Shown piece by piece: positions 29,881 to 39,197 of a stretch of 64,000 nucleotides of DNA. A model generated the notes under the pieces. The model made no database searches. It saw only the letters and a list, made by a program, of their open reading frames with translations, and was not told where the DNA came from. The position numbers were made by a program, and so were the translations under genes. Numbering within the stretch: position 1 is the stretch's first letter; every line of letters starts with the position of its first letter. The DNA is taken from contig NZ_LMPP01000004.1 of assembly GCF_001423885.1 (NCBI RefSeq), forward strand, positions 186,001 to 250,000, in the 5' to 3' direction. The DNA comes from Rathayibacter sp. Leaf185 (GTDB taxonomy: Bacteria; Actinomycetota; Actinomycetes; Actinomycetales; Microbacteriaceae).

Positions 29881-31344
29881 CTACTTGCGCGCAGACTTCA
29901 TGACGGTGCGGATGTGCAGCGTGTCCATCTCCTCCAGCGAGCGGCCCTTGGTCTCGGGGACGAACATGAAGACGAAGACGAACGAGAGCGCCGCGAAGGT
30001 GGCGTAGAGGCCGTAGGCGAGAGTGAGCGAGACGTCCTGCGACAGGATCGGGAACGTCACGGTGATCGCGAAGTTGGCGATCCACTGCGCGGAGGCGGCC
30101 AGGCCGAGAGCCGCGGCGCGGATCCGGTTCGGGAAGATCTCGCCGAGGAGCACCCAGACCAGCGGTCCCCAGGTCGCGCCGAAGAACACGACGAAGGCGT
30201 TGGCCGAGACCAGCGCGATCGGGCCCCAGGCGCCGGGCAGGCTCACGTCTTCGCCACTGATCGTCGACTGGCTGAACGCGATAGCCATCAGGGCGAGCGA
30301 GATCGCCATGCCCGCGGAGCCGACCAGCAGCAGCGGCTTCCGGCCCACCTTGTCGACGAGGAAGATCGCGACGAACGTGACGACGACGTTGACGACCGAG
30401 GTGAACACAGAGATCGCGAACGAGTTCGACTCGTCGAAGCCGACCGCGCTCCAGAGCGAGGTGGAGTAGTAGAAGATCACGTTGATGCCGACGAACTGCT
30501 GGAACACCGACAGCAGGATGCCGACCCAGACGACGGGCAGCAGGCCCAGCGCGGGACCGCGGAGGCTCGACTTCTGCGCGTTCTCGGCGTCCTCGTCGAT
30601 CTTCTGCTGGATGTCGTTCAGCGCATCGTCGACCTCGTCGCGCGGAGTGACGGTCGCGAGCACCTTGCGCGCCTCCTCCTTCTTGCCGCGGGTCGCGAGG
30701 TAGCGCGGCGACTCGGGAAGGGTGAGGGCGAGCAGACCGTAGATGATCGCGGGGACGGCGCAGGCGATGAACATCCAGCGCCAGGCGGCCACGCCGAACC
30801 AGTAGGGCTCGGAGGCGCCGTCGGCACCGTTCGCGATCAGGGTGTCCGAGAGCAGCGCGGCGAAGATGCCGAGCGTGATCGCGAGCTGCTGGAGCGAGGC
30901 GAGGGCACCGCGGATCGCCTTGGGGGCGATCTCGGAGATGTAGGTCGGCGCGATCACCGAGGCGATGCCGATACCGAGGCCGCCGACCACGCGCCAGAGC
31001 ACGAGGTCCCAGACGGCGAAGGCGGCGCCGGCGCCGATCGAGGAGACGAGGAAGAGGACGGCGCCGAGCAGCATCACCTTGATGCGGCCCCAGCGGTCGG
31101 CGAGGCGGCCCGCCAGGTAGGCGCCGAGGGCACAGCCGAGCAGCGCGGAGGCGACCGCGAATCCGATCAGGGCGGCCGACAGCTCGAACTCGCCCTGCAC
31201 CGCCTCGACCGCGCCGTTCACGACAGAGGAGTCGAAGCCGAAGAGGAACCCGCCGACCGCCGCCGCGATGGCGAGGCCGATCACCTTCCTCCGCAGTTTC
31301 GCCGCCGAGGGATTCGGGGTGGTGTCAGATCGTCCGCTGGTCAT
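29881..31344 (-). CDS. Sugar porter (MFS) transporter
   Basis: A 487-aa protein with 12 membrane segments, family TC 2.A.1.1, probably sugar/H+ symport. GFDSSVVNGA is in TM1, GRLADRWGR after TM2, PESPRYLATRGK after TM6, QQFVGINVIFYYS in TM7, DKVGRKPLLL after TM8 and PETKGRSLEEM at the C-terminus. All are classic sugar-porter signatures. The sugar cannot be read from the sequence. No regulator or catabolic gene sits next to it. Confidence 0.92.
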   Translation of the reverse strand: MTSGRSDTTPNPSAAKLRRKVIGLAIAAAVGGFLFGFDSSVVNGAVEAVQGEFELSAALIGFAVASALLGCALGAYLAGRLADRWGRIKVMLLGAVLFLVSSIGAGAAFAVWDLVLWRVVGGLGIGIASVIAPTYISEIAPKAIRGALASLQQLAITLGIFAALLSDTLIANGADGASEPYWFGVAAWRWMFIACAVPAIIYGLLALTLPESPRYLATRGKKEEARKVLATVTPRDEVDDALNDIQQKIDEDAENAQKSSLRGPALGLLPVVWVGILLSVFQQFVGINVIFYYSTSLWSAVGFDESNSFAISVFTSVVNVVVTFVAIFLVDKVGRKPLLLVGSAGMAISLALMAIAFSQSTISGEDVSLPGAWGPIALVSANAFVVFFGATWGPLVWVLLGEIFPNRIRAAALGLAASAQWIANFAITVTFPILSQDVSLTLAYGLYATFAALSFVFVFMFVPETKGRSLEEMDTLHIRTVMKSARK

Positions 31345-31553
31345 GGTCGTCTCCGATTCTCGCCGCCGGTGGGTGCGCTGGTCTCGCCCCGCTCCGGATC
31401 ACAGGCACGTTACTCCCGGCTAGGAATCCACCGAGACGGGTTGTGCTCGGGAGGATTCTGCGGCGCTCCTCCACACTGTCCGCTCTCCTCCGCTTCTCCC
31501 CCGGTCGGGCCGCAGGTCGTCCGCGCCGAGGCGCCGTTCGCCACCGTGGTCGG

Positions 31554-32867
31554 ATGAGTCGTCTTCCCTCCCTCCTCCCGGGCGTGTTCCTGGTGCTCGC
31601 GCTGATCGCTCCGATGCTCTGGACACCGCCCGTCGCGGGCTTCTCGGTGATCGCGCCCTGGGCCGCGCCCGCGCACCGGTACGCCGCGGGGCATCGCGGC
31701 ATCGATCTCGCGGCCTCGCCCGGCGCTGAAGTCGTCGCGGTGGCGGCGGGAACGGTGTCGTTCGCGGGGGCGGTGGTCGACCGGCCGGTGGTGAGCATCG
31801 AGCACGCCGACGGGCTGGTGTCGACCATGGAGCCGGTCATGGCGAGCGTGACGAAGGGGCAGGTCGTTGCGGCGGGCGACGTGATCGGAGTCGTCGGCGC
31901 CGGCGGGCACTGCGACGGGTCGTGCGTGCACCTGGGCGTCCGGGAGGACGGGGAGTACGTGTCGCCGATGCGCTTCTTCGGCGGGATACCGCGGGCGGTG
32001 CTACTGCCGATGGACGATGTCGCGTCAGGCGCGCGGGTGCGCGAGCCGGTAGGCCTCGCGGATGCGCTCGGTCGAGACGTGCGTGTAGATCTGCGTGGTG
32101 CCCAGGCTCGCGTGGCCGAGCATCTCCTGGACCGCGCGGAGGTCGGCCCCGCCGTCGAGGAGGTGGGTGGCGGCGGTGTGCCGCAGGGTGTGCGGGCCGG
32201 AGGGGCCGGAGCCCTGGCCCCCGTCGAGGAGGCTCGCGACGACTCCGTAGACCGTGCGCGGTGTGAGGCGGGCGCCGCGACGACCGAGGAGGAGCGCGTC
32301 GGTGCGCTCGGCGACCAGAGCGGGGCGGGCCTTCTCGAGGTAGGCGACGAGCGCCTCCTTCGCGGGGACGCCGAAGGGGACGACGCGCTGCTTCGAGCCC
32401 TTGCCGGTGACGAGGACGGTGAGCCGGGAGAGGTCGAGATCTCCCGTGTCGATGGCGACGAGCTCCGAGACGCGGATCCCGGAGGCGTAGAGCAGCTCGA
32501 TGATCGCGAGGTCGCGGATCGCGACGGGATCGTCGGTCGCCCCCTGCGCCGACACGATGTCGATGACGTGCTCGGTCTGCGGCTGCGTGAGCACCCGGGG
32601 AAGGGATCGCCCGGCCTTCGGAGTCCGAAGCCGCGCTGCAACGTCGGTCGCGAGTCGCTCGGAGCGGAGGGCCCAGGACGAGAAGGAGCGCACCGCGGCC
32701 GTCCGTCGCGCGAGCGTCGCCCGTGCGACTCCTGTCTGCGACTCGTGCCACAGCCAGTCCCGCAGCAGTTCGAGGTCGAGCTGGTGCATACGTTCGGTGT
32801 TCTTGGTCTTCGCGAACTCGACGAGCTTGGCGAGGTCGCCCCGGTAGCCCTTCGCGGTCGCGGGTGA
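31554..32867 (+). CDS. M23-type peptidoglycan peptidase-like protein, apparently lacking its stop codon
   Basis: The first ~150 residues are a small M23-like exported protein: hydrophobic N-terminus ([16 protein letters not shown]), then [20 protein letters not shown] with the H-x3-D zinc motif and [10 protein letters not shown] near residue 125. The first histidine of the usual HxH is a cysteine. Homologues usually end soon after a stretch like [13 protein letters not shown]. Here the frame stays open for another ~850 bases antisense to xerC, giving 437 aa in total. The true end is probably near 32010, and the stop may have been lost by mutation or frameshift. A +1 shift would stop at 32052. 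Confidence 0.6.
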   Translation: MSRLPSLLPGVFLVLALIAPMLWTPPVAGFSVIAPWAAPAHRYAAGHRGIDLAASPGAEVVAVAAGTVSFAGAVVDRPVVSIEHADGLVSTMEPVMASVTKGQVVAAGDVIGVVGAGGHCDGSCVHLGVREDGEYVSPMRFFGGIPRAVLLPMDDVASGARVREPVGLADALGRDVRVDLRGAQARVAEHLLDRAEVGPAVEEVGGGGVPQGVRAGGAGALAPVEEARDDSVDRARCEAGAATTEEERVGALGDQSGAGLLEVGDERLLRGDAEGDDALLRALAGDEDGEPGEVEISRVDGDELRDADPGGVEQLDDREVADRDGIVGRPLRRHDVDDVLGLRLREHPGKGSPGLRSPKPRCNVGRESLGAEGPGREGAHRGRPSRERRPCDSCLRLVPQPVPQQFEVELVHTFGVLGLRELDELGEVAPVALRGRG

Positions 32868-32936
32868 GAGGGATCGCTCGTCGAGCACGTAGCGGAGGAA
32901 GTCCTCGACCGCGCCGGCGAGCGAGTCGTCAGGCAT
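32025..32936 (-). CDS. xerC: Tyrosine recombinase XerC
   Basis: Site-specific recombinase resolving chromosome dimers at dif with XerD. The 303-aa protein has an N-terminal SAM-like core-binding domain and a catalytic domain. All six catalytic residues are present: R155 in SGIRVSEL, K182 in GKGSKQR, H249 and R252 in [10 protein letters not shown]275 in LGHASLGTT, and nucleophile Y284. The ATG at 32936 overlaps the metallophosphoesterase stop by 8 bases. It is probably the housekeeping XerC and not the island integrase. Confidence 0.93.
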   Translation of the reverse strand: MPDDSLAGAVEDFLRYVLDERSLSPATAKGYRGDLAKLVEFAKTKNTERMHQLDLELLRDWLWHESQTGVARATLARRTAAVRSFSSWALRSERLATDVAARLRTPKAGRSLPRVLTQPQTEHVIDIVSAQGATDDPVAIRDLAIIELLYASGIRVSELVAIDTGDLDLSRLTVLVTGKGSKQRVVPFGVPAKEALVAYLEKARPALVAERTDALLLGRRGARLTPRTVYGVVASLLDGGQGSGPSGPHTLRHTAATHLLDGGADLRAVQEMLGHASLGTTQIYTHVSTERIREAYRLAHPRA

Positions 32937-33858
32937 CGGGCATCCGCGACCAGAGGTCGATGCGCCCCTGCTCGTCCAGGCTCTCGAGCTTCTCGATCAG
33001 GTCGGTACCGAAGCGGGTCGCGATCGGAGCGATCGCGGTCGGGACGAGCGACGTCGCAACGGTCTCGGGATGGACGTGCACGAGCGAGAAGCTCTGCGCG
33101 CCGTCGATGCCGCGGAGCTCCCGCTCCGGGGCACTGAGGTCCATCGTGTAGCTGGTCGCGCCGGCGACGAAGACGGGGACACCGGCGAAAGTCGCCGCTG
33201 TCGGGTAGTGCAGGTGCCCGCCGAGGATCGCACGCACGTCGGTGCCCCGCACGACCTCCTCGAGCCGGTCCATCCCGCGCAGTTCGAGCACCGTCATCGC
33301 GCCGAGCGGAGTCGGCAGCGGCGGGTGGTGCAGGGCGATGATCGTGCCGAGCGGGGCCGGGGTCGAGAGCATGTCCGCGAGGGTCTCGAGCTGAGCGTCT
33401 GATAGCGCGCCGTGGTGGAACCCGGGGACGGCGCTGTCGAGGGCGATGAGGCGGAGTCCGCCGAGATCGACGACCTGGTCGATGGGGGTGACGGCATCGC
33501 CCGTCTCGTCGAGGAGCACGCTGCGGAAGGCGCGGCGCTCGTCGTGGTTGCCCATCACCCAGACGATCGGGCACCCGAAGCGCTCACCCAGAGGATCGAG
33601 CGCGACGCGGACCCGGCGGTACGCGTCCTCCTCTCCGCGGTCGGCGACGTCGCCGGTGACGACGATCGCGTCGAGCGCTCCCCCGCGCTCGACGAGCCGT
33701 TCCACGGCCTGCGCGAGCCGGGCGACGGTGTCTACCCGTCCGTAGAGCGGAGCACCCTCCCCGAGGAAGTGCGTGTCACTGAGGTGCGCGATCGCGCGGT
33801 CGGCCGTTCTGAAGTGACCGAGCTGCGGCCTCGCCGCCCGTGCCGTCTCGTCGCTCAC
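32929..33858 (-). CDS. Calcineurin-like metallophosphoesterase (CpdA-like)
   Basis: A 309-aa protein from the GTG at 33858, preceded by AAGGGGAG. The di-metal motifs are in order: [32 protein letters not shown] and GGHLHYP. The closest family is class III cyclic-nucleotide phosphodiesterase/Icc-type proteins; the substrate is uncertain. It overlaps xerC by 8 bases. A TACGCT hexamer at 33884-33889 could be its -10. It is the last core gene before the accessory island. Confidence 0.9.
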   Translation of the reverse strand: MSDETARAARPQLGHFRTADRAIAHLSDTHFLGEGAPLYGRVDTVARLAQAVERLVERGGALDAIVVTGDVADRGEEDAYRRVRVALDPLGERFGCPIVWVMGNHDERRAFRSVLLDETGDAVTPIDQVVDLGGLRLIALDSAVPGFHHGALSDAQLETLADMLSTPAPLGTIIALHHPPLPTPLGAMTVLELRGMDRLEEVVRGTDVRAILGGHLHYPTAATFAGVPVFVAGATSYTMDLSAPERELRGIDGAQSFSLVHVHPETVATSLVPTAIAPIATRFGTDLIEKLESLDEQGRIDLWSRMPDA

Positions 33859-34227
33859 GCCACTCCCCTTCGCCGATGCGTCTTCAGCGTAGGGCGGACG
33901 ACCGACACGGCCCGTCCCGAATGTCGCGGTCGGACTGCGTCCGGGAATCTCGAACTCCTGCCCGAGCCCGCGACGCGGAGCAGAGATCGCAGCGCCGACG
34001 GAACAACGACAGCGGCTGCGACGCAGCGTGATCCTGCGGATCTGCACACGCGGCGTTTTACCCTCCGACCCCAGCCGTTGTGTTCCACGAACAGCCTGGT
34101 GCTCCGGCGAGAGCATGCAGGCGCCCGCCACCAACCCTCGATCCCTGACAGAAAGGCCTCCCGCGGATGTCACCCTCAGGACCCGGACGTCCGATATCGT
34201 TCCTAGGACTCGACGGAAGGCTCTCCC
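33859..34227. other. Left boundary region of the accessory island, no gene seen
   Basis: About 370 bases with no convincing coding frame. The first part is GC-rich like the core. Composition drops near 34,200-34,250. The ribosome site GGAAGG precedes the restriction-modification start. No tRNA, integrase or repeat matching the right boundary near 42,165 was found by eye. Confidence 0.5.
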
Positions 34228-37200
34228 ATGACCAATGGCATCGACACGAGCACTCAACTAGTAAATAACTACTTAGCCAGCCTGCGAGCCATCCACAGCA
34301 CGGGTGCCGGCACCGCCGAAACATCGTATTACCCCGCACTTCACAATCTTCTGTCGGGGCTGGGAGCGGTCGGAAGCAGGCGATGGAGTTCACTTCCAAG
34401 CCCGAGGGGAATCAACGGTGATTTTCCTGATGTGGCTCTCTACGACAATAGAAGCAACGTTCTAGTTCTACCAATTGAGGTCAAAGGCTGGGATCACTCA
34501 ATTGAGGCCCTCGCAATTTCACCACAAGCGAAACGTTATGCAAAGTCATTCGGTGGCGGCCGAATTCTGGTCACCAATCTTGTGTCCTTTGCCGTCTCCG
34601 AACTGGACGTAGCCTCAGATACCCTCCGTTTGCGTGACCTCATCACTCTGACAGACCCAATCAGCCCGCTCGCTAGCCCGGTAGACGGAGCGGTCGCTCG
34701 ACTCCTCGGATTGCTAGACGCTTCGACCACAGTACGAGGCTCAATAACGAGACCGCGCGCGGTCGCAGATCTGCTCGCTTACCACGGTCGACGAATGATG
34801 AAGACTGTAGATGCAGCCGGCGATAGCAAAGAGTTGCTGTCTGCGATCGGTGCCAGCTTCCGTGATGGGCTTGGAATGGACCTCGAAGCGAAAATCCTCG
34901 TTCCGACTACGGTACAAACTGTCGTATACGGCTTGTTCGCGGCGTGGTTGGAAGATGAGACTCCAGACGACTTCGATTGGCTAAGTGCGGCGTATCGGCT
35001 ACGGCTTCCAGTTTACGCCGATATGATTCACACAATTCTGACACCGCGCATCGTGCAAAAGTGTAACCTTCCTCCCATCCTAGAAGACACCGCGCGCATG
35101 CTGTCGTGGGTTGATAGAGATGCATTCACTAAGATGTTCGATGGCGGAGCAATCGAGTATTTCTACGAACCGTTTCTCGCCGCATTCGACGAAAATCTCC
35201 GACGCGAACTGGGTGTCTGGTACACGCCGAAAGCTGTGGCCGAGTACCAAGTAGCGCGAGTTCACCACCACTTGAAGACAGATTTCGGACTTGCGGATGG
35301 AATAGCCGACAGTGTCGAATCTCTCATACTAGATCCCGCGTGCGGTACAGGGACTTATCTCACGCACATCCTGACTGCAATCCGTCAGCATCACCTCGAC
35401 AGCGGACAGCCGGAGATCGTAGCGTCGCAACGGGCGGCCGACGCCGCAAAAACGCGCGTGATCGGCTTTGAGATTCTCCCAGCCGCTTTCGTCATCGCCC
35501 ACATCAACGTGAGCCACCTTTTGGCCTCCTGGGGAGTTCCTCTGCAAGATGGCGAACGCGCACGGATATATCTCACCAATTCATTGATCAACTGGCAACC
35601 CGAGGGGAATCCTCCGGCATTCCCGATCGAAGCACTTGCCGGCGAAATTGCCTATGCTCGTGAAGTCAAGAATGTCGAGCCCGTTCTAGCGATTATTGGA
35701 AATCCACCCTACGAAGGATTCTCAGCAGCTGAGACTGCCGAGGAAAGGGAACTACTCAAGCCATGGATTGAGGGACTCTTTTCCATATATGGCGTTCGTA
35801 AGCATCGGTTGGGTGATCTATACGTTCGCTTCTGGCGTGTCTCAGTCTACAAGGTCGAGAAACTCACCACGCGAGGAATTGTTAGTTTCATCACCAACCG
35901 ACGATGGCTCGGCGGCCGATCCTTCCCGATCATGCGAGATGCAGTTAGGACAGCTTTCGACCAAGTGATGGTCGACGACCTACATGGTGATATTCATGAG
36001 CGGCTCGGGAACGACGGAAGCATCTTCACGACTGCCACTGCGAGCGGGATTCGAGTTGGCACCGCGATTGTGACCGGAGTCCGGACATCCGGGACAGCGG
36101 CTCTTACAGCCAGGCGACGGGACCTTATCGGTAGCGGCGCACAAAAACGCGACCAGCTTTCAGCCTTCGCTGATGACATTCTCAAGACGGACGAATCTTA
36201 CGAAGAAATACAGCTCAGCCGCGCCGCCAGATGGCGCTTCACGTCACAGGCGCCCTCTGACGCACCAGCATTAGACGAGTATTTCGTCCGGCATTTTTCT
36301 GGGGTACAGCCGGTACGCGATGATGCTGTGCTTGACGTTTCAAAAGAATCCCTAACGGTACGGATGAAGGCATATTACGACTTTAGCGGCACAAGCACTG
36401 AGCAACTGATGTCAGATTATCCTGCTTTCGCTATTGAGCGTTCGCGGTATGTGCCAGCTAAAGTTCGAGCAGCTCTGGCCGAAAGAAACGCCATTTTCGA
36501 GAGCGATCGCGTCGTTGAGTTCGAATACCGGCCGATGACCCGACGATGGATGTATTGGGAAACAAGATCGAAATTGCTCAATGAGGCGCGTCGAGATCTG
36601 TTCGAAAGCTGGGTTGGCGTGGACGGACAGCGTGCGATCGCGTGCGCCCAGATTGCGCGACGCCCTGGTGGAGCTCGACCGATCGTGACGTCGGCAGTTC
36701 CTGCCTACGCAAGTACGGACCCAGACGCTCGCGTCTTTACAAGGCTAATAGATTATGGGACCGCAATGAGTGCAGCACCTTCGGATGCGTTCGATCTAGA
36801 GGTTGAGACTGCCGGCGAGCTCAAAGGTGTTCAGACTGCTATTGACCACTCCTGGATCAAAGCTGCACGGGAGATTGGGATTCGAGGGTCGGACACGGAG
36901 GTTGGGGACATCATCTTCTATGCGATCATCGCGATCTCTGCGAGCCCCGACTGGCTCGATCTACAACCCGCACAGTCGGACGACTTTCCTGTCGTTCCGA
37001 TTCCAAGCGACGCACAGGGCCTCTTAAAGACAGCCACGGCTGGTCGTCTCGTCGCTGACCTTCTTGATCTAAGCGTTGGGGTGAAAAATGTGACTCAGGG
37101 GCCCCTAGCGCCAGACCTTGCGTCCGTCGGTGTCCCAACCAGCTTCGACGCTGCAATCCTACGGGAAGGCGTACGGGGCCAATACGGGGGAATTTACGAC

Positions 37201-37464
37201 GCAAAAACGGAAACGGTCTGGTGGGACTCATCTGCAGGGGGCGGTTGGAGCGGAATCCCGCGCGCAGTCTGGGAGTATTCAGCCGGTGGCTTCCCCATCC
37301 TCGCAAAATCGCTTGCGTATGGCGTGAATCAGACTTTGACAGCTCCGGATCGAGAATTGTTCATGGAGAGGGCTCGGCGACTTGCAGGGATTATTGCGAT
37401 GCAGACCCAACTGAATGAACTTCTCGTTCTCGCGGTTGCATCCCCGTTGGATAACAAGTCCTGA
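34228..37464 (+). CDS. Single-polypeptide restriction-modification enzyme (Type IIG-like, with Type ISP-like methylase/specificity regions)
   Basis: A 1078-aa protein. An N-terminal PD-(D/E)xK nuclease is suggested by PDVALY (D68) and IEVKG (E84, K86). A helical linker leads to RRELGVWYTPKAVAEYQ and then an N6-adenine methyltransferase with motif I DPACGTGTY (369-377) and motif IV GNPPY (491-495). The last ~450 residues are probably the DNA-recognition domain. No helicase motifs are visible, unlike full Type ISP enzymes of over 1500 aa. Codon use and base composition are clearly AT-richer than the flanks, indicating transfer. It is a solitary gene with its own terminator. Confidence 0.85.
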   Translation: MTNGIDTSTQLVNNYLASLRAIHSTGAGTAETSYYPALHNLLSGLGAVGSRRWSSLPSPRGINGDFPDVALYDNRSNVLVLPIEVKGWDHSIEALAISPQAKRYAKSFGGGRILVTNLVSFAVSELDVASDTLRLRDLITLTDPISPLASPVDGAVARLLGLLDASTTVRGSITRPRAVADLLAYHGRRMMKTVDAAGDSKELLSAIGASFRDGLGMDLEAKILVPTTVQTVVYGLFAAWLEDETPDDFDWLSAAYRLRLPVYADMIHTILTPRIVQKCNLPPILEDTARMLSWVDRDAFTKMFDGGAIEYFYEPFLAAFDENLRRELGVWYTPKAVAEYQVARVHHHLKTDFGLADGIADSVESLILDPACGTGTYLTHILTAIRQHHLDSGQPEIVASQRAADAAKTRVIGFEILPAAFVIAHINVSHLLASWGVPLQDGERARIYLTNSLINWQPEGNPPAFPIEALAGEIAYAREVKNVEPVLAIIGNPPYEGFSAAETAEERELLKPWIEGLFSIYGVRKHRLGDLYVRFWRVSVYKVEKLTTRGIVSFITNRRWLGGRSFPIMRDAVRTAFDQVMVDDLHGDIHERLGNDGSIFTTATASGIRVGTAIVTGVRTSGTAALTARRRDLIGSGAQKRDQLSAFADDILKTDESYEEIQLSRAARWRFTSQAPSDAPALDEYFVRHFSGVQPVRDDAVLDVSKESLTVRMKAYYDFSGTSTEQLMSDYPAFAIERSRYVPAKVRAALAERNAIFESDRVVEFEYRPMTRRWMYWETRSKLLNEARRDLFESWVGVDGQRAIACAQIARRPGGARPIVTSAVPAYASTDPDARVFTRLIDYGTAMSAAPSDAFDLEVETAGELKGVQTAIDHSWIKAAREIGIRGSDTEVGDIIFYAIIAISASPDWLDLQPAQSDDFPVVPIPSDAQGLLKTATAGRLVADLLDLSVGVKNVTQGPLAPDLASVGVPTSFDAAILREGVRGQYGGIYDAKTETVWWDSSAGGGWSGIPRAVWEYSAGGFPILAKSLAYGVNQTLTAPDRELFMERARRLAGIIAMQTQLNELLVLAVASPLDNKS

Positions 37465-37483
37465 CCGGGAGTCAAGTCAGGAC
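37458..37483 (+). terminator. Terminator of the restriction-modification gene
   Basis: An 8-bp perfect inverted repeat (GTCCTGAC/GTCAGGAC) with a 10-base loop straddles the stop codon. Confidence 0.55.
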
Positions 37484-37625
37484 GACAAACGCCGCCAACT
37501 TTGGCCTTGACCTGAGCCAGTGAAGAGGTTGTGGGGAATTATTTGTCGCTTCGCAAGAAGTCGCCACCCTGCAACCGACTCGCTTGGGTCAGGTGCCAAT
37601 GGTCCTCTTTTTCAACGGTAGCAAA

Positions 37626-37790
37626 TCAAAAGTCAAAGTCTTCGGCCTCGTCGCTTGCGTTTCCGTACCATAAGGTCGTGACGCCGCACGAACACCACCA
37701 ATATGCCATCACGGGTACGCGACGTGTGTATGAGCGAAATAGCAAGGCTGCACCGCAGCTCAGGCAACGCAGGCATAAATCGTCGTTCAT
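37626..37790 (-). CDS. Small zinc-ribbon protein (54 aa)
   Basis: Start ATG 37790, stop TGA at 37626. The cysteines are arranged as LCLRCLSCGAALLF, then YWWCSCGVTTLWYG, suiting one zinc site. The tail is acidic. It converges on the restriction-modification gene. Its ATG overlaps the stop of a 25-residue frame (37787-37864, ATGA), which could be a coupled leader peptide or the end of a decayed gene. Function unknown. Confidence 0.5.
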   Translation of the reverse strand: MNDDLCLRCLSCGAALLFRSYTRRVPVMAYWWCSCGVTTLWYGNASDEAEDFDF

Positions 37791-37864
37791 TCGTCTAGTG
37801 TCCTCGACTGCCGATGGAACATCTCGGTCAGTCGCAAAACATCGGTGCCGCCGAGGTCGGTCAT

Positions 37865-38380
37865 TAGCTCGGTTGGTTTGAAATCCGCGTATCAGGCGTG
37901 AACCCCGACGTCCAGCTCCCCTCAGTTCAGCCCCGGGAGATTGTAGCGTGGACCCGTTGGAGCTTGCTCGGCTTCTTCAATCCCTCAAGTGATGGTGCCG
38001 ACGTGGGTGCGTCGACGCCTCCTGCGCGTGGTCACTGCACACAGGATTTTGGCCAAAGCACCGCCGCTGATCCTCCCATGGCGCAGACCGTGCACTATCG
38101 GCAACCGTCCCGCCGACCACGCGGCGCTGGCGGTTTCTTCTTGCGACACGTCCGGAATCTAACTCTGGAAAGACAAAGTCACGCGATCTCCGGAGACAAC
38201 GCCAGCACACCACAGAGCATCGCAGCGCCTCATAGCACCAATTTGCGGCAGCCGATTAAGGCGAGCCTTCCCATCCTGAGGATCATTACCGATTGGCCGC
38301 GAGTACTCTAACCACGAGGAAAAGTGAATAATCGAGACGGCCACATAAGTACGTCTCGATGTCGCTGAGTGAGGGGAAAC
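37865..38380. other. Gene-poor island stretch
   Basis: About 515 bases. Several short frames exist on both strands, but none has family resemblance, a good ribosome site or consistent codon use. It may be eroded sequence. I found no trace of the missing comM C-terminal half or of dprA here. Confidence 0.4.
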
Positions 38381-38494
38381 ATGTCGACGGACGGGATAGA
38401 AAAAGAGCGCAACAACGAGGCGCGGCGGCGAGCAGGTGTCATGGCAACTATTGGCATCGTCGTCAAACCTATCCGCATATTTGTCAGGAATTGA
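38381..38494 (+). CDS. Possible small protein (37 aa)
   Basis: ATG after GAGGGGAAAC, stop TGA at 38492-38494. The product is highly charged at first (EKERNNEARRR), then has a short hydrophobic run with KPIRIFVRN at the end. A strong hairpin terminator begins 5 bases after the stop. The ribosome site plus terminator suggest a real unit. Function unknown. Confidence 0.4.
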   Translation: MSTDGIEKERNNEARRRAGVMATIGIVVKPIRIFVRN

Positions 38495-38498
38495 AAGG

Positions 38499-38542
38499 GC
38501 CCCCTCCCTTGCGAGGGTCTGAACTCAAGCAAGAGAGGGGGC
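38499..38542 (+). terminator. Terminator of the 37-aa gene
   Basis: A 14-bp stem with one mismatch (GCCCCCTCCCTTGC against GCAAGAGAGGGGGC) and a 16-base loop. Confidence 0.65.
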
Positions 38543-38554
38543 GTCGCTAGGCTA

Positions 38555-38870
38555 TTACTGGCCGGGACGAAATCCCTTCCGGCGTCCCGCGAGGCGTTCA
38601 GCCGGGCCTAGCACGGCGCTGTTGGGTGCGAGCTGGTTGAGCTTAGCCGGGGTGACGACCATCTCGATCATCGCCCGTTGCGGAACTCGAGCGCCACCAG
38701 CTTAGCGACAGGCTTTAGATCCTTGATTTCGGTCGCGGGAGCGTCGAACTATTTCTGCTCATTGAGATCAGGGGGCGGACAACGATCGTGGCGATCGGGT
38801 CGTCCTGGGCTTCGGCACCGGTGACGTCCGAAACCCTGATTTCGCGGCGCCCAACGGGATCGCACTTCTT
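38555..38870 (-). pseudogene. Decayed gene of unknown function
   Basis: Protein-like stretches occur in shifting frames on the minus strand: GRREIRVSDVTGAEAQDD, then TEIKDLKPVAKLVALEFRNG, then VVTPAKLNQLAPNSAVLG ending at a TAA at 38555. At least two frameshifts separate them. The gene lies just downstream of the small-terminase-like remnant. The family is not recognised. Confidence 0.4.
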
Positions 38871-38887
38871 GTTATCGTTGATCTACA

Positions 38888-39172
38888 TTGGTTACGGCGG
38901 TCTGTCATTAGCTTGGTGATCGTTGCGTCGAAGCATCCATAGAGGCCACCATTGATCAGCCGGCGTGCTTGAACCTGCATAGCTCTGTCAAAGATGTGGG
39001 AAGACTCCATACCGAAAGGCGTCGTCAACTCGCACCATGCGTAGAGCGTGGTCCGATCAATGTCGAGATACAGGCCAAGGCCCTAACGAGTTGGCAGATC
39101 TGCAATGCACTGGTCTGCATACTTCGATGCTCGCTCGACGAGATTTTTAGGTAGCGTTGTGGGTCTTTCCAT
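38888..39172 (-). pseudogene. Phage small-terminase / DNA-packaging (gp3-like) gene, broken by a stop
   Basis: From ATG 39172 the frame reads ERPTTLPKNLVERASKYADQ, then CIADLPTR, a TAG at 39083-39085, then GLGLYLDIDRTTLYAWCE, FSHIFDRAMQ-like sequence (SSHIFDRAMQVQARRL) and INGGLYGCFDATITKLMTDRRN. The order of a helix-turn-helix (DIDRTTLYAWC) then LINGGL and an ATITKLM helix is what I remember of gp3-type DNA-packaging proteins. One in-frame stop plus a downstream frameshift mark it as broken. It follows the 198-aa membrane gene by 25 bases. Confidence 0.5.
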
Positions 39173-39197
39173 ATACCACTGTTCTATCATAGCTCTG

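Noticed and set aside
32025-32936. Integrase of the accessory island
   Set aside because: The tyrosine recombinase has core composition, overlaps a core metallophosphoesterase gene and lies outside the AT-rich segment, so housekeeping XerC is the better reading.
37787-37864. Toxin-antitoxin pair with the 54-aa zinc-ribbon gene
   Set aside because: The 25-residue frame has no known toxin or antitoxin features and no ribosome site; only the overlap suggests a link.
37898-38311. 137-codon plus-strand gene
   Set aside because: No ribosome site, no recognisable motif and unusual composition; the opposite strand is equally open.
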